Shown one piece after another: positions 13,588 through 20,977 of a DNA stretch of 20,977 nucleotides. Position 1 is the stretch's first letter. The number at the start of each line of letters is the position of its first letter. The DNA comes from an uncultured Candidatus Saccharibacteria bacterium (GTDB taxonomy: Bacteria; Patescibacteriota; Saccharimonadia; Saccharimonadales; Saccharimonadaceae), in the NCBI GenBank assembly GCA_946187605.1, contig CAMHRH010000005.1, forward strand, positions 1 to 20,977. The letters are read 5' to 3'. Under the pieces are notes generated by a model, which made no database searches, was not told where the DNA came from, and was given only the letters and a program-made list of their open reading frames with translations. The translations under genes were made by a program, and so were the position numbers.

Positions 13588-14055
13588 TTACAATAGTGCA
13601 ACACCAAGCATACTTGCAGTCATCATAATCACGCCAGCAAGCAACACACCAGCCATCACCGCAATTGCTGACTTCTTTAATCCAAATCCCAAAAAGCTCG
13701 CCGCAAACGTTCCGGTCCATGCGCCAGTACCAGGCAAAGGTATGCCAACGAATAATAGCAATGCGATAAATGCGCCTTTTTCACCGGCCTTCTTGGCAAG
13801 TTTCTTACCGGCCCGATGCCCCTTTTTGAGACACCAGGTACAAAATTTTCCAATCACCTTTTTATCTTTTCCCCACTCAAGAAAACGCTCCGCAAACAAA
13901 TAGATAAATGGTACTGGCAGCATATTTCCAATAATACATACTAAGTACGACCAGACAATCGGCATCCCCCAAACCTGAGATATAGGAATAGCACCCCTAA
14001 GCTCAACTAGCGGCACCATCGAAATCAAAAAGATTTTTACAAAATTCCAGAACAT
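13588..14055 (-). CDS. Small multidrug-export family membrane protein (COG2426)
   Basis: This 155-residue protein has four or five hydrophobic segments. The family landmarks VPLVELRGAIPIS (13-25), GNMLPVPFIYLFAE (43-56) and FVGIPLPGTGAWTG (102-115) are present. The two amphipathic re-entrant motifs with conserved Glu, Arg and Pro-Gly resemble the DedA/SNARE-associated fold. Members are annotated as small multidrug exporters, but transport substrates are poorly established. The gene overlaps pgi by one base (TAATG), so it is translationally coupled to it. Confidence 0.85.
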   Translation of the reverse strand: MFWNFVKIFLISMVPLVELRGAIPISQVWGMPIVWSYLVCIIGNMLPVPFIYLFAERFLEWGKDKKVIGKFCTWCLKKGHRAGKKLAKKAGEKGAFIALLLFVGIPLPGTGAWTGTFAASFLGFGLKKSAIAVMAGVLLAGVIMMTASMLGVALL

Positions 14056-15314
14056 TATTTCTTGTAACCAGGCTTCTCTAATAATTCAAACATACGCGTC
14101 TTATATGCCTCAACACCTGGCTGATTAAAAGGATTAACTCCCAACGTAAACGCACTTAGCGCACATGCCATCTCAAAGAAATATATCAAAGCGCCAATCG
14201 ATCGCTCATCGACTGCTGGAATCAATATACGCATCACCGGAACCCCTCCAGCCACATGCGCGTCGCGCGTAGCCTGATTTGCGACCTTGCAGATATTATC
14301 CAAACTACGCCCCTCAAGATAACCTAGTCCATCCAAATCGCCATCCTCTGCAGGGACTAAGACCGAATTATCATCTGCTTTTACCTCGACAAAGGTCTCA
14401 AACAAAGCCCTACGCCCCTCCTGCATATACTGGCCCATCGAATGAAGATCAGTTGAATAAACGACGCTCGCCGGAAAGATACCCTTATTGTCTTTCCCCT
14501 CACTCTCGCCAAATAGCTGTTTCCACCATTCATTAAAATACATAAAGCTCGGCTCGAAATTCGCCAAAACCTCGATATCATAGCCTTTTTCAAGCATGAC
14601 ATTGCGCAAGACTGCATAATTAGCCGCTTCACCACCGTCGGAAATCAAAGCTGCTCGCTCTTCTTCTGCGCCGTCCATGAGCTTATCGATATCTATGCCA
14701 GCAACTGCAATTGCAAGCAACCCTACCGCAGTTAGAACCGAGTAACGCCCACCAATATTGTCCGGAACAACGAAAGTCTCATAGCCACGCGCAATCGCTT
14801 CATCATGAAGCGCACCCTTATTCGCGTCCGTAGTAGCATAAATACGCTTAGCAGCCAGCTCCTCACCATATTTGTCAATTAGCATCTTCTTAAACACCCT
14901 GAATGCCACCGCCGGCTCGGTCGTAGTGCCAGACTTCGAGATTACGTTCACTGAAAAATCAGCATCGCCAATCTCATCGATCACCGTCCTTAGTCCTCGC
15001 GCACTCAAAGAATTGCCCGCATAAAGGACCTTCACACCATTCCGTTCGCCACCAAGAGCCTCAATTACCGCACGATGTCCTAAATAGCTACCACCAATTC
15101 CGATACAAACTAGGTATTTTGAGTCTGAATTAATCCGTTTTGCAGCTTTCTTAATTCGTGCAAACTCATCTTTATCATAATTAATCGGCAAATCTGCCCA
15201 ACCGCCAAAATCATCTTGCTGAATTCTCAATATATTATTTCGCGCCTCGTCAACTCTCACCTCAAATTCATCGGCCGAAATAAGCTTCTTATAATCACAC
15301 CTAAAATCAATCAT
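14055..15314 (-). CDS. pgi: Glucose-6-phosphate isomerase
   Basis: The 419-residue protein is a short bacterial-type Pgi. It interconverts glucose 6-phosphate and fructose 6-phosphate. The sugar-phosphate isomerase folds are marked by CIGIGGSYLGHRA (near 70), VISKSGTTTEPAVAFRVF (near 123-140), the signature VPDNIGGRYSVLTAVGLL (near 182-200), and STDLHSMGQYMQEG with the catalytic-type histidine. A lysine near the C-terminus in FNQPGVEAYK completes the set. AAGGAG lies five bases before the ATG at 15314 and an extended -10 is upstream. It is first in a unit with the overlapping small multidrug-export gene. Confidence 0.97.
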   Translation of the reverse strand: MIDFRCDYKKLISADEFEVRVDEARNNILRIQQDDFGGWADLPINYDKDEFARIKKAAKRINSDSKYLVCIGIGGSYLGHRAVIEALGGERNGVKVLYAGNSLSARGLRTVIDEIGDADFSVNVISKSGTTTEPAVAFRVFKKMLIDKYGEELAAKRIYATTDANKGALHDEAIARGYETFVVPDNIGGRYSVLTAVGLLAIAVAGIDIDKLMDGAEEERAALISDGGEAANYAVLRNVMLEKGYDIEVLANFEPSFMYFNEWWKQLFGESEGKDNKGIFPASVVYSTDLHSMGQYMQEGRRALFETFVEVKADDNSVLVPAEDGDLDGLGYLEGRSLDNICKVANQATRDAHVAGGVPVMRILIPAVDERSIGALIYFFEMACALSAFTLGVNPFNQPGVEAYKTRMFELLEKPGYKK

Positions 15315-15336
15315 AACGACTCCTTCGCTTTTTCTA

Positions 15337-15345
15337 ATTTTAGCA
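15337..15345 (-). promoter_or_regulatory. Extended -10 of pgi
   Basis: TGC-TAAAAT lies 22 bp before the pgi ATG, in the 40-bp gap after the DUF4367-like gene. The AAGGAG ribosome site follows at 15320-15325. No good -35 is visible. Confidence 0.5.
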
Positions 15346-15354
15346 CGCTACTAT

Positions 15355-16509
15355 CTATAGACTAATCGCAATATCATGCAAATCACTCGCGCTCAGCGAC
15401 CCAGCATCATCCGTAATCGTATAGAATACACCGCCATTCACCCAGGCCGCATTCGATCCAGAAACATAGATCGTCAACCCTCGCCCTTTGGTAATCGAAT
15501 AACTAACCCCCCAGTTTTTTGCCACATAGTTCGATAATACTGCCGAAGAATCCCACGACGACTTCTCTTCCATCAAAGTAAAGCTCTGTCCACTATCATT
15601 CTTAAATGCCATCGTAATACGACCATTATCTTCCTTTACGAGCCCATCTAAACGATACGAAGATGGTACGTAACTCGGGTACGCCTTCTCTATGCCAGCA
15701 TGCATCGCTGCAACGCGCACCGAGATGTCGGGCAGGTTTACGCTAACTAAATATCCCAACAGACCAAATGCGATTATCATCATCGCAATAATCGACGTAG
15801 CTCTACGTTTCTTCCAAAAACTGCCACGCGCTGCGTCTTCTGCGGCATTCGCATTCATCGTCGCAACCGAACGCATAGCTTTCTGTATTGCCTGCTCCTT
15901 CAATTCTTGCGCAGTAAGCTGCTGCCCGGTCTGCTGTGTCTTGCGCGCCGCAATTCTGGCCTTCGCCGCTCTTGCAATCGCCGCATCCTTCGCTGGCGCA
16001 ATCGGCTCTTTATCCTGAGTTTTCGTAACCCTCTTACTTTCCACCATGGGTTTCATTGACGCTAACATCCTTGGCGAAATAGCATTCGAAGCAGTCCTGG
16101 AGGACAACCGTTGCTGAATCTGCTTTTCTGAAATTACTTCCTTCTTTGTACCTTCCGAGGCCTGAATACTTTTTTTGCTCAACTGCTGCGCCCTCGAATC
16201 AACGGGCTGCACCTTTACTGTTTTTTTCTTCGTTATCAATACGCGTTTCTGCCTCGTCTGGCCGGCTACCGCCTTTGAACTCCTTGCAACTGCAGCATTT
16301 ATCCGCACTGCATCTTTACTGGTTGCCTGAGTCGCAACTGCCTGCGGCTGCGAAGATGCCACTTTTGTTACAGCTTGTTCTCGCCTAGCGGACGGTTTTT
16401 TAACGAATTTTCGATTCAAAGTGGTAGAGCTCTGTGTACGTGCACGATTAACCGAACTAGCGCTCCTTACTCTCGTTGACGCACTAGTTCTAACTTTAAT
16501 CTGATCCAC
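15355..16509 (-). CDS. Single-pass membrane protein with basic tail and DUF4367-like domain
   Basis: The protein has 384 residues. A long Lys/Arg/Ser/Ala/Gln-rich, probably disordered cytoplasmic region (1-236) is followed by a TM segment (about 238-257). An extracellular domain of about 125 residues begins AYPSYVPSSYRLDGLV and contains FTLMEEKSSWDSSAV and VNGGVFYTI. That layout (Y-P-x-Y-V-P-x-x-Y, then strands and the closing YTI) resembles DUF4367. The start codon is GTG at 16509, supported by AGAGG six bases upstream. It has no cysteines. A domain of this kind at the surface suggests sensing or binding, but no function is known. Confidence 0.75.
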   Translation of the reverse strand: MDQIKVRTSASTRVRSASSVNRARTQSSTTLNRKFVKKPSARREQAVTKVASSQPQAVATQATSKDAVRINAAVARSSKAVAGQTRQKRVLITKKKTVKVQPVDSRAQQLSKKSIQASEGTKKEVISEKQIQQRLSSRTASNAISPRMLASMKPMVESKRVTKTQDKEPIAPAKDAAIARAAKARIAARKTQQTGQQLTAQELKEQAIQKAMRSVATMNANAAEDAARGSFWKKRRATSIIAMMIIAFGLLGYLVSVNLPDISVRVAAMHAGIEKAYPSYVPSSYRLDGLVKEDNGRITMAFKNDSGQSFTLMEEKSSWDSSAVLSNYVAKNWGVSYSITKGRGLTIYVSGSNAAWVNGGVFYTITDDAGSLSASDLHDIAISL

Positions 16510-16623
16510 GTTCTACCTCTCTTTAACTTGCTAATGTTAGCTTAAAACATAAGCAATCATAAATCAATAAGCATTTTAAATTTTTTGTTCATCGCTCCAA
16601 TTTCAAATCATTAGCATTATTTA

Positions 16624-16632
16624 TGTTATAAT
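16624..16632 (+). promoter_or_regulatory. Extended -10 of the PEGA gene
   Basis: TGT-TATAAT, a perfect extended -10, ends 11 bp before the ATG. Only about 4-6 nt of leader would remain and no ribosome site is present. The -35 is unclear. Confidence 0.6.
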
Positions 16633-16643
16633 GTAACCAATTT

Positions 16644-18191
16644 ATGGACCGAGCTAAGTCTAAAAAAATCCGCAACATTCGCGTGATTGCTACAAATATT
16701 TTCATGTGCATATCAGTAGTCGTGATTGTTTTTATCCTTATGCTTATTGCGATGGGTTTCTCTTTCAATGAAACCGGAAAATTCGAGCAATTCGGCTACG
16801 TTCAACTCGTCTCACGTCCATCCGACGCTTCCGTTTCGATAGACAACAAGAGCCAATTTGGCCACACGGAACTCAGCAAATTACTCTCCGGCGGAAATCA
16901 TGCCATCTCAATTACCAAACAGGGCTACGACACTTGGTCGCAAAATCTCAAAGTTGACGCCGGTTTGCTCACTCGCGTCGACTGGATACGTCTCTTCCCT
17001 ACAAACCCCGAAATATCCGACATTACAACCATCCATAATCTTCGCTTCGCAAGCTTCTCGCCTAATCGCAAATACCTAATTACTGCGTCAAAAACTAGTC
17101 CATATCTATATCGCTATCAGATTCAAGACGACGAGCCACGCTCGGATAAAATTCCCCTCGATGAGTGTCTCGGCAGCAGCAAAGAGCAGGCAGACGAAGG
17201 CGCCATTTCCATTGTCGCTTGGAACGATAACAACAACAAAATTATTGCTAAGTGGTCAACGGATAACAAAAAGTATTCATGGCATATCTTCGACCTCGAG
17301 CGTCCAAAAAACAGTATTAATCTAACTGAAAAATATGGACTTAATTTCGATATAGTACTAGCCGCAAATAGCTCCGCTAGCAAACTCTGGGCTCTCGAGG
17401 ATGGGAACCTACGCCTCATCGATACGAGCAACTCTACGGCCGCAGCGCCAATCGCTAAAAACGTTATAAAAATTGCTCATAACCACGATACCGTTTCCTT
17501 TATTGCTCCAAACGAAGACGCCGAACAGACAAGCGACGGCACTACTCTATACTCTTTAAATACTTACCGCGAAGGCGAAGATAACTATGTCCATATCACC
17601 GATCTTGACGATTTCGACAAAAATACAGCAACCATTAAACTTGCTATGGGTAGCTACTGGAACGAAGATTGGTTAGCGTACAGTATCAACAAGCGCTTCA
17701 CGGTTCTAAGCGGCAAATACCCATCATACTCGAAGTCAGAAAAGAAAAATAGTCTCAAAAAGACCTATGAGCAAGAACTCAACGAAGAGCCGGAATTAGC
17801 TTCCTTCAACCCACCACAACGCGTCATCGTGCTTGCCGGAAACAACTCAATCACTAGCTATGATATCGAGACTAAGACTAGCTACAATTACGACATATCT
17901 ACCCCGCTCGCATCCATTAACTGGCTTGACGATTACTTACTTTGGCGAAACTCCGACAATGAAATTATTATACGCGACTTCGATGGCAATAATCGCCGCA
18001 AGGTCGCTTCCAGCATAGACAATCCCTTCCCAGTAATTATCAGCGAGAATAACCGCTATCTCTACTATTTCGATGCCATCAAGGAAGAAACCACTTCTGA
18101 CCCTATTAACGCGCCGTCCGACTCCGACCCGACCGCCACCACAGAAGAAACGGCGACAAAACACATCCTCAAACGCATTAAATTACAATAA
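16644..18191 (+). CDS. Membrane-anchored PEGA-domain protein with beta-propeller-like region
   Basis: The protein has 515 residues. A short basic N-terminus precedes a TM segment (about 15-38). A PEGA domain follows (about 52-118; VQLVSRPSDASVSIDNKSQF, then GGNHAISITKQGYDTW). The rest, about 125-500, has recurring strand patterns such as FASFSPNRKYLITAS, VAWNDNNNKIIAKW and VIISENNRYLYYFD, typical of TolB/WD40-like propeller blades. The end is Thr/Ser/Asp-rich. PEGA domains are found in surface and cell-envelope proteins. The gene is divergent from the DUF4367-like gene and convergent with the sortase gene; no clear terminator separates it from the latter. Binding partner unknown. Confidence 0.8.
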   Translation: MDRAKSKKIRNIRVIATNIFMCISVVVIVFILMLIAMGFSFNETGKFEQFGYVQLVSRPSDASVSIDNKSQFGHTELSKLLSGGNHAISITKQGYDTWSQNLKVDAGLLTRVDWIRLFPTNPEISDITTIHNLRFASFSPNRKYLITASKTSPYLYRYQIQDDEPRSDKIPLDECLGSSKEQADEGAISIVAWNDNNNKIIAKWSTDNKKYSWHIFDLERPKNSINLTEKYGLNFDIVLAANSSASKLWALEDGNLRLIDTSNSTAAAPIAKNVIKIAHNHDTVSFIAPNEDAEQTSDGTTLYSLNTYREGEDNYVHITDLDDFDKNTATIKLAMGSYWNEDWLAYSINKRFTVLSGKYPSYSKSEKKNSLKKTYEQELNEEPELASFNPPQRVIVLAGNNSITSYDIETKTSYNYDISTPLASINWLDDYLLWRNSDNEIIIRDFDGNNRRKVASSIDNPFPVIISENNRYLYYFDAIKEETTSDPINAPSDSDPTATTEETATKHILKRIKLQ

Positions 18192-18266
18192 TAACCACAA
18201 TAAGTAGCATCCAAGGAGCATAAACCTTAGTTTTATTAGCAGTCTCTTAATCGAGAAAAACTCACT

Positions 18267-19601
18267 TTACTGCTGACCAGTCAGCCATTTCCAGAATTGA
18301 GTGAATGGCGAATCGTCATTTCGAGGCATCGTCTGCTCCTCTTCCTCGCCACCATCATCAATCGGATCCTCAACTTCTACCGCCTCATACGATGGATGAA
18401 TTTGCTCACCGTACACTAGTAAACGATATTTTGAAGTGCCCAGCGGCGTACAGGTAATCAGTGTTATCATCGGCTTACCAGCGTTCGAATTAGTAATTTG
18501 GCGCAGCGAATTCACGTCAGACGGGTCCACTACTTTCGTGCCAGTTACGCGATATGTATAACGCTGAGAATTATAATCCATATAAATCAAATCACCCTCA
18601 CCCATGCGCGTTAATCCAGAGAAGATGAATTTATAGTCTGAGACGCTATAGACATTACCCGCCGAATGTCCCGACACTACGAAATTCCCCACTTCGCCAG
18701 GATTAGCATTTGCGCCACGCACTGTAAAATGCGCCACGCCGTTCGACATTGCCGTCATCATCGACTGAACATCATTCGCTGACCCGAACGTAACGGGCAC
18801 CTCAACGTTTATCTTCGGAATCATTAAAGTCGGCGCGTCATGTATATTTGCCGACACTGTTGGATCGATTGCCGTAATATCATTCACCTCAGTATTACCT
18901 GGCGACATATAGGCAACCACATTTGCTACAATTACCTGATTATATTCAAACAACAAGCCAGCAACTAGTATTATTAGGCCAATCAGAATCGGCACAAAAT
19001 GACGCGACTTGCGCATTTTCTTCGCTCGTTTCGCGACCTTCTTCTGAATCTTTGCCTTAAATGCGCTCTGACTCTCCTGCGATTTCTCGTCATTGGACGC
19101 AAGCGCCACCATCGCATCTCGCTCTTTTCTATTTTTTTCTTCACGCTCCGCCGCATCGCGCTCCATCTTTAACTTCTCTTTTGCGACATAGTCTTTTGCG
19201 GCCTTACCATAATATTCGCCATAATATTTCTGATAGTAACTCTGCCAAGCCGAATGATAGCGCCTCCAATCTTCCCGCCGTATCTGCGGCGCCGGCGACG
19301 CCTGTGTTGGCTCGCGGTAATTGTTTTGCAACATAGCCGCACCACCCGCAACATTTCTCCTCTCCTGCGAGACAGCGTTGTTTTGCGCTTGCGCCGAAGT
19401 ACTGACCGGCGCCTGCTGTGCCTGTTGGCTACGATATACTTCTAGTACTTTCTGGCGGGCCATTGCGGCAACTGTCTGCTGCTGTTTTTGCGCAGAGCTA
19501 AGTCCGGCAGCATCAGCATTCGCAGCATTCTTAGCTGCAGCTTGCCCCCAAACATTAGAACCCGAAGCAGAACCGAGTTGCCCACCATTCCGATTTTCCA
19601 T
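18267..19601 (-). CDS. Sortase with long Gln/Tyr-rich N-terminal region
   Basis: The protein has 444 residues. A cytoplasmic region of about 200 residues is first Ala/Gln-rich, then Tyr/Trp-rich (110-133) and then a charged helix. A TM segment follows (about 201-220). The sortase barrel (about 255-402) has the catalytic triad His312 (SGHSAG), Cys384 (TLITCTPLGT) and Arg393 (KYRLLVYGE). Sortases join proteins with C-terminal LPXTG-like signals to the cell wall or to each other. The TCTPxGT-xx-RLLVYG end resembles class C to E enzymes more than class A, but the class is not fixed. No LPXTG-like substrate is in the window. Seven bases separate an extended -10 from the ATG, with no ribosome site. 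Confidence 0.92.
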   Translation of the reverse strand: MENRNGGQLGSASGSNVWGQAAAKNAANADAAGLSSAQKQQQTVAAMARQKVLEVYRSQQAQQAPVSTSAQAQNNAVSQERRNVAGGAAMLQNNYREPTQASPAPQIRREDWRRYHSAWQSYYQKYYGEYYGKAAKDYVAKEKLKMERDAAEREEKNRKERDAMVALASNDEKSQESQSAFKAKIQKKVAKRAKKMRKSRHFVPILIGLIILVAGLLFEYNQVIVANVVAYMSPGNTEVNDITAIDPTVSANIHDAPTLMIPKINVEVPVTFGSANDVQSMMTAMSNGVAHFTVRGANANPGEVGNFVVSGHSAGNVYSVSDYKFIFSGLTRMGEGDLIYMDYNSQRYTYRVTGTKVVDPSDVNSLRQITNSNAGKPMITLITCTPLGTSKYRLLVYGEQIHPSYEAVEVEDPIDDGGEEEEQTMPRNDDSPFTQFWKWLTGQQ

Positions 19602-19608
19602 TACCTAT

Positions 19609-19617
19609 ATTCTAGCA
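19609..19617 (-). promoter_or_regulatory. Extended -10 of the sortase gene
   Basis: TGC-TAGAAT lies seven bases before the ATG, predicting a leaderless mRNA. Its left part belongs to an inverted repeat TAGCATA (19613-19619) / TATGCTA (19631-19637), whose other arm is the tRNA-Leu(CAA) -10 region. Confidence 0.55.
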
Positions 19618-19632
19618 TACGACCCCATTTTA

Positions 19633-19641
19633 TGCTAAACT
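19633..19641 (+). promoter_or_regulatory. -10 region of tRNA-Leu(CAA)
   Basis: TGC-TAAACT lies 17 bp before the tRNA 5' end. It is an imperfect extended -10. Its expected -35 position (19613-19618) coincides with the -10 of the divergent sortase promoter. Confidence 0.4.
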
Positions 19642-19658
19642 AATATTGTTCTTTAAAT

Positions 19659-19745
19659 GCGCGAGTGGTGGAATTGGTAGACACGCTAGACTCAAAATCT
19701 TGTGGCCTTTCGGCCGTGAGGGTTCAAGTCCCTCCTCGCGCACCA
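19659..19745 (+). tRNA. tRNA-Leu (anticodon CAA)
   Basis: This is a class II tRNA. The acceptor GCGCGAG pairs with CTCGCGC. The anticodon loop CTCAAAA gives CAA; its stem CTAGA/TCTTG carries one T-T mismatch. The variable arm is TGGCC-TTTC-GGCCG. The T arm GAGGG/CCCTC encloses TTCAAGT. The discriminator is A and CCA is encoded (19743-19745). It is the only plus-strand tRNA here. Confidence 0.96.
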
Positions 19746-19761
19746 TCATCAAATCTATCAT

Positions 19762-19785
19762 GCCCTACTTTGGAGGGCCTTTTTT
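19762..19785 (+). terminator. Terminator after tRNA-Leu(CAA)
   Basis: A GCCCT/AGGGC stem (19762-19766 with 19774-19778) and a seven-base loop are followed by CTTTTTT. It lies 16 bp after the tRNA and just before the convergent C39 gene's stop. Confidence 0.85.
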
Positions 19786-19793
19786 ATCCTTTC

Positions 19794-20977
19794 CTAACGC
19801 CACATCGCGAAGAACGGGCCGCCGTCATACAAATCCTCATAGCTCGTCGAGCGCTGATTCCAAATCTGCTCCACACTATACCAACCATTGTTTCTGCTAT
19901 TTGCCGGATCATATACATAAGTCTGACCATTTCCATTAAGTCCCATAAGTAGCAACGCGTGACTGCCGCCGCCCTTCATAAATGGAAGTCCTTGTACCGA
20001 CGCTTTTATCATATGACCAATGCGCAAATGATCTATCATGCTACCTAGGCTTAAACTATTTCGGAAGTTAATCCCAAACGCGCTGCCGACTTTGCGCCAA
20101 ACCCGCGAAGTCGTACCATATACGCCATTCGCATTATAATCGCCCCATTTATTAAATAGCCAAGCAGTATCATATGGCATCATACTCGTCCCGGCAAAAT
20201 AGTTTATTAGCGATGCCCCAACTGCCACCGAGCAGCCAGTCTTCCCAATAGTAGATAGGCCATACTTGCGATTTGCCCAACGCGAATCGTTTTGTGAATA
20301 ATATGGAACATTCAAAAGAATAGTCCCGTATAGCTCGCCATTTTTAATTAAGTACTTTATATTGCCAAATACAACGTCATTTTGTTCCCATCTACCGGAC
20401 CAATTATGAAAATAGTAGTATTTGCCATCAATTTTATACACGCCATGTACCATCCAGCCATTTGCGTCATAATAAACAGTCTTTGGACCATCATTTGTTT
20501 CGGCTGATGTCAAAGCGACAAACCTGGATTTTGCTAAATCAGATTCCTCTTCGTTGTAATAATACCAATGGCCTCCAGTATAGAACTGTCCAACCACTTT
20601 TGCTCCGCTCCCAAAACTAAAGCAGTATTTGACGCCATCTATTTCCTGAGTACCATACAGCATCCAACCATTTGCGTCATAATAAACAGTCTTTGGACCA
20701 TCATTTGTTTCGGCCTTTGTTAGAGTTACGAATTTAGCCTTTGCCATTTCGCCAGTTTCGGAATCAAAGAAATACCAATGTCCACCATCATGTAATTGTC
20801 CTTTGTGCATAGCGCCGCTATGTTTATTGAAGAAATAATTCTTTTCTTCAATTGCTTGGTGTCCATACAGCATCCAACCATTTGCGTCATAATAAACGGT
20901 CTTTGAACCATCATTTGTTTCAGCCTTTGTTAGAGTTACGAATTTAGCCTTTGCCATTTCGCCAGTTTCGGAATCAA
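19794..20977 (-). CDS. Peptidase C39-like protein with wall-binding repeats (5' end missing)
   Basis: The frame stays open to the right edge, so the start and any signal peptide lie outside. Counting from the ATG at 20957 (an internal Met), residues 1-205 hold three 70-residue units rich in Tyr, Trp and Gly. Each has VYYDANGWMxYG and GGHWYxxxxxE-type strands like choline- or glucan-binding wall repeats. Residues 214-387 match Peptidase_C39_2: VPYYSQNDSRWANRKYG, then catalytic-type Cys242 (KTGCSVAVG), His333 (GSHALLL) and Asp350 (YVYDPAN). Such proteins are usually exported and bind cell-wall polymers. In an episymbiont the host wall would be a reasonable target; that is inference. Cleavage activity is not proven by the motif. 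Confidence 0.85.
   Translation of the reverse strand, partial: DSETGEMAKAKFVTLTKAETNDGSKTVYYDANGWMLYGHQAIEEKNYFFNKHSGAMHKGQLHDGGHWYFFDSETGEMAKAKFVTLTKAETNDGPKTVYYDANGWMLYGTQEIDGVKYCFSFGSGAKVVGQFYTGGHWYYYNEEESDLAKSRFVALTSAETNDGPKTVYYDANGWMVHGVYKIDGKYYYFHNWSGRWEQNDVVFGNIKYLIKNGELYGTILLNVPYYSQNDSRWANRKYGLSTIGKTGCSVAVGASLINYFAGTSMMPYDTAWLFNKWGDYNANGVYGTTSRVWRKVGSAFGINFRNSLSLGSMIDHLRIGHMIKASVQGLPFMKGGGSHALLLMGLNGNGQTYVYDPANSRNNGWYSVEQIWNQRSTSYEDLYDGGPFFAMWR
20451..20977 (-). repeat. 210-bp tandem coding repeats
   Basis: Units begin at 20451, 20661 and 20871, exactly 210 bp apart, and continue past the edge. The first 107 bp of the unit at 20661 and at 20871 differ at only three positions, while the other half differs strongly. 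The unit at 20451 matches well over about its first 65 bp only. Confidence 0.9.

Noticed and set aside
18192..18266. Terminator between the PEGA gene and the sortase gene
   Set aside because: Only four-base-pair stems (AAGG/CCTT and TCTC/GAGA) without a proper T tract on the needed side.
1..20977. CRISPR arrays, insertion sequences, rRNA genes
   Set aside because: Read through both strands: no short regularly spaced repeats, transposase motifs or rRNA sequence were recognised; the only regular repeats are coding (9363-9449, 20451-20977).

Overview
The window reads as bacterial chromosome from a small, streamlined genome. The best fit is a Patescibacteria/CPR member, most likely Saccharibacteria (TM7). 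I infer this from the tight gene packing, a UvrC with no C-terminal helix-hairpin-helix domain, many single-pass membrane proteins with charged low-complexity cytoplasmic tails, a sortase, and a C39-type peptidase carrying wall-binding repeats. There is no 16S rRNA or other phylogenetic marker here to prove it. The code looks standard, but none of the 17 complete genes ends in TGA. The + strand carries more C than G in the blocks I counted, in both plus- and minus-strand genes, so the skew belongs to the strand. The minus strand, which holds most genes, is probably the leading strand.

Layout. 1-161: start of rsmH (minus, cut by the window edge). 181-935: about 750 bp without a convincing gene; it holds a 20-bp inverted repeat pair (178-197 and 410-429), a T/G-rich segment with reversed skew, and a few DnaA-box-like sites. 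936-1634: a predicted membrane protein preceded by a possible 20-residue peptide gene. 1759-3579: the translational GTPase typA/bipA with a structured leader. 3753-3911: tRNA-Lys(TTT) then tRNA-Val(GAC), followed by a DUF916-like surface protein (4003-5223) and tRNA-Leu(GAG). 5554-9225: a tight minus-strand operon of uvrC, a four-TM holin-like membrane protein, secG, and a membrane-anchored family 5 solute-binding protein. 9291-11224: two single-pass membrane proteins, divergent from eno (11366-12661, plus).

12712-15314: a membrane-anchored DsbA-like thioredoxin, a small multidrug-export family protein and pgi. 15355-16509: a DUF4367-like protein, divergent from a PEGA/beta-propeller protein (16644-18191). 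18267-19601: a sortase, divergent from tRNA-Leu(CAA). 19794-20977: a peptidase C39-like protein with 210-bp wall-binding repeats, running off the right edge.

Functionally the window mixes housekeeping (rsmH, typA, uvrC, secG, pgi, eno, four tRNAs) with a rich envelope set: export (SecG), disulfide formation (DsbA-like), surface anchoring (sortase), and exposed proteins, several with exactly two extracellular cysteines. For an episymbiont, the repeat-bearing C39 protein and the sortase are the best candidates for contact with a host cell.

Transcription signals are readable. Most promoters have an extended -10 of the form TGnTAnnAT, and several genes have this box only 6-7 nt before the ATG with no Shine-Dalgarno sequence, which predicts leaderless mRNAs next to ordinary Shine-Dalgarno genes.
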